64,000 nucleotides of DNA from assembly GCA_009869945.1 (NCBI GenBank), contig WIXG01000346.1, positions 1 to 64,000 on the forward strand. Reading direction: 5' to 3'. The stretch comes from Mesaphorura yosii (taxonomy: Eukaryota; Arthropoda; Collembola; Poduromorpha; Tullbergiidae). How positions within the stretch are numbered: position 1 is the stretch's first letter; each line of letters begins with the position of its first letter. Made by a program: the position numbers and the translations under genes. This document shows positions 63,981-64,000 of the stretch, piece after piece. Below the pieces are notes generated by a model that was not told the origin of the DNA, ran no database searches, and saw only the letters and a list, made by a program, of their open reading frames with translations.

Positions 63981-64000
63981 GTAATGGCAGATCTAATCTA

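Noticed and set aside
1-64000. tRNA genes, rRNA, CRISPR arrays, viral sequences
   Set aside because: I saw no cloverleaf with standard A and B boxes, no repeat-spacer array and no recognisable viral genes; small RNA genes could still be missed by eye.

Overview
This is a eukaryotic window, and the gene content points to an arthropod. It carries two groups of seven-transmembrane chemoreceptors resembling gustatory receptors, one ionotropic receptor, a C-type lysozyme domain and many short GT-AG introns (about 60 to 80 bp). The compact layout and the chemoreceptor set would suit a non-insect hexapod such as a springtail, but that placement is inference.

Layout: 1.0-3.0 kb holds a Pelle/IRAK-like kinase with an N-terminal array of KKDGSLDMR-type repeats, followed by a decayed gene (3.5-4.7 kb). 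From 5.1 to 23.7 kb lies a chemoreceptor cluster. It has an intronless receptor at 5.1 kb, a tandem trio with one intron (one copy dead), and a second family with four intact members, one carrying a Trp-to-TAG stop and one reduced to its two ends. Two unrelated small genes sit inside the cluster (11.9 and 12.3-13.5 kb). From 24.5 to 47 kb is a dense block of conserved genes: SIPA1-like RapGAP, CRIP-type LIM protein, Staufen, mitochondrial RNase P nuclease (PRORP), ELP3, ATRX, LYRM2, ATP synthase coupling factor B (DMAC2L/ATP5S), SDF2 and CREBL2. LYRM2 and DMAC2L are only 36 bp apart, which suggests one dicistronic mRNA.

The most striking gene is at 47057-49658 (minus strand). Four exons join into one reading frame encoding a secreted-type N terminus, a complete eight-cysteine C-type lysozyme fold, an Ig domain, a transmembrane helix and a split receptor tyrosine kinase. 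Both lysozyme catalytic acids are replaced (Glu to Ala71, Asp to Asn90). I infer a catalytically dead, ligand-binding lysozyme ectodomain on a signalling receptor, possibly a sensor of bacterial cell wall or chitin. I know of no described lysozyme-receptor kinase fusion.

The right end (50-64 kb) holds another gustatory-like receptor, a DDE-transposase remnant abutting a large intronless ionotropic receptor, a PPPDE/DeSI-like peptidase broken by a 7-bp tandem duplication, several very small genes, COX17, and the 5' part of MRE11, which runs off the right edge.

Splice sites, starts and family names were read by eye from the sequence; no database search or alignment program was run.
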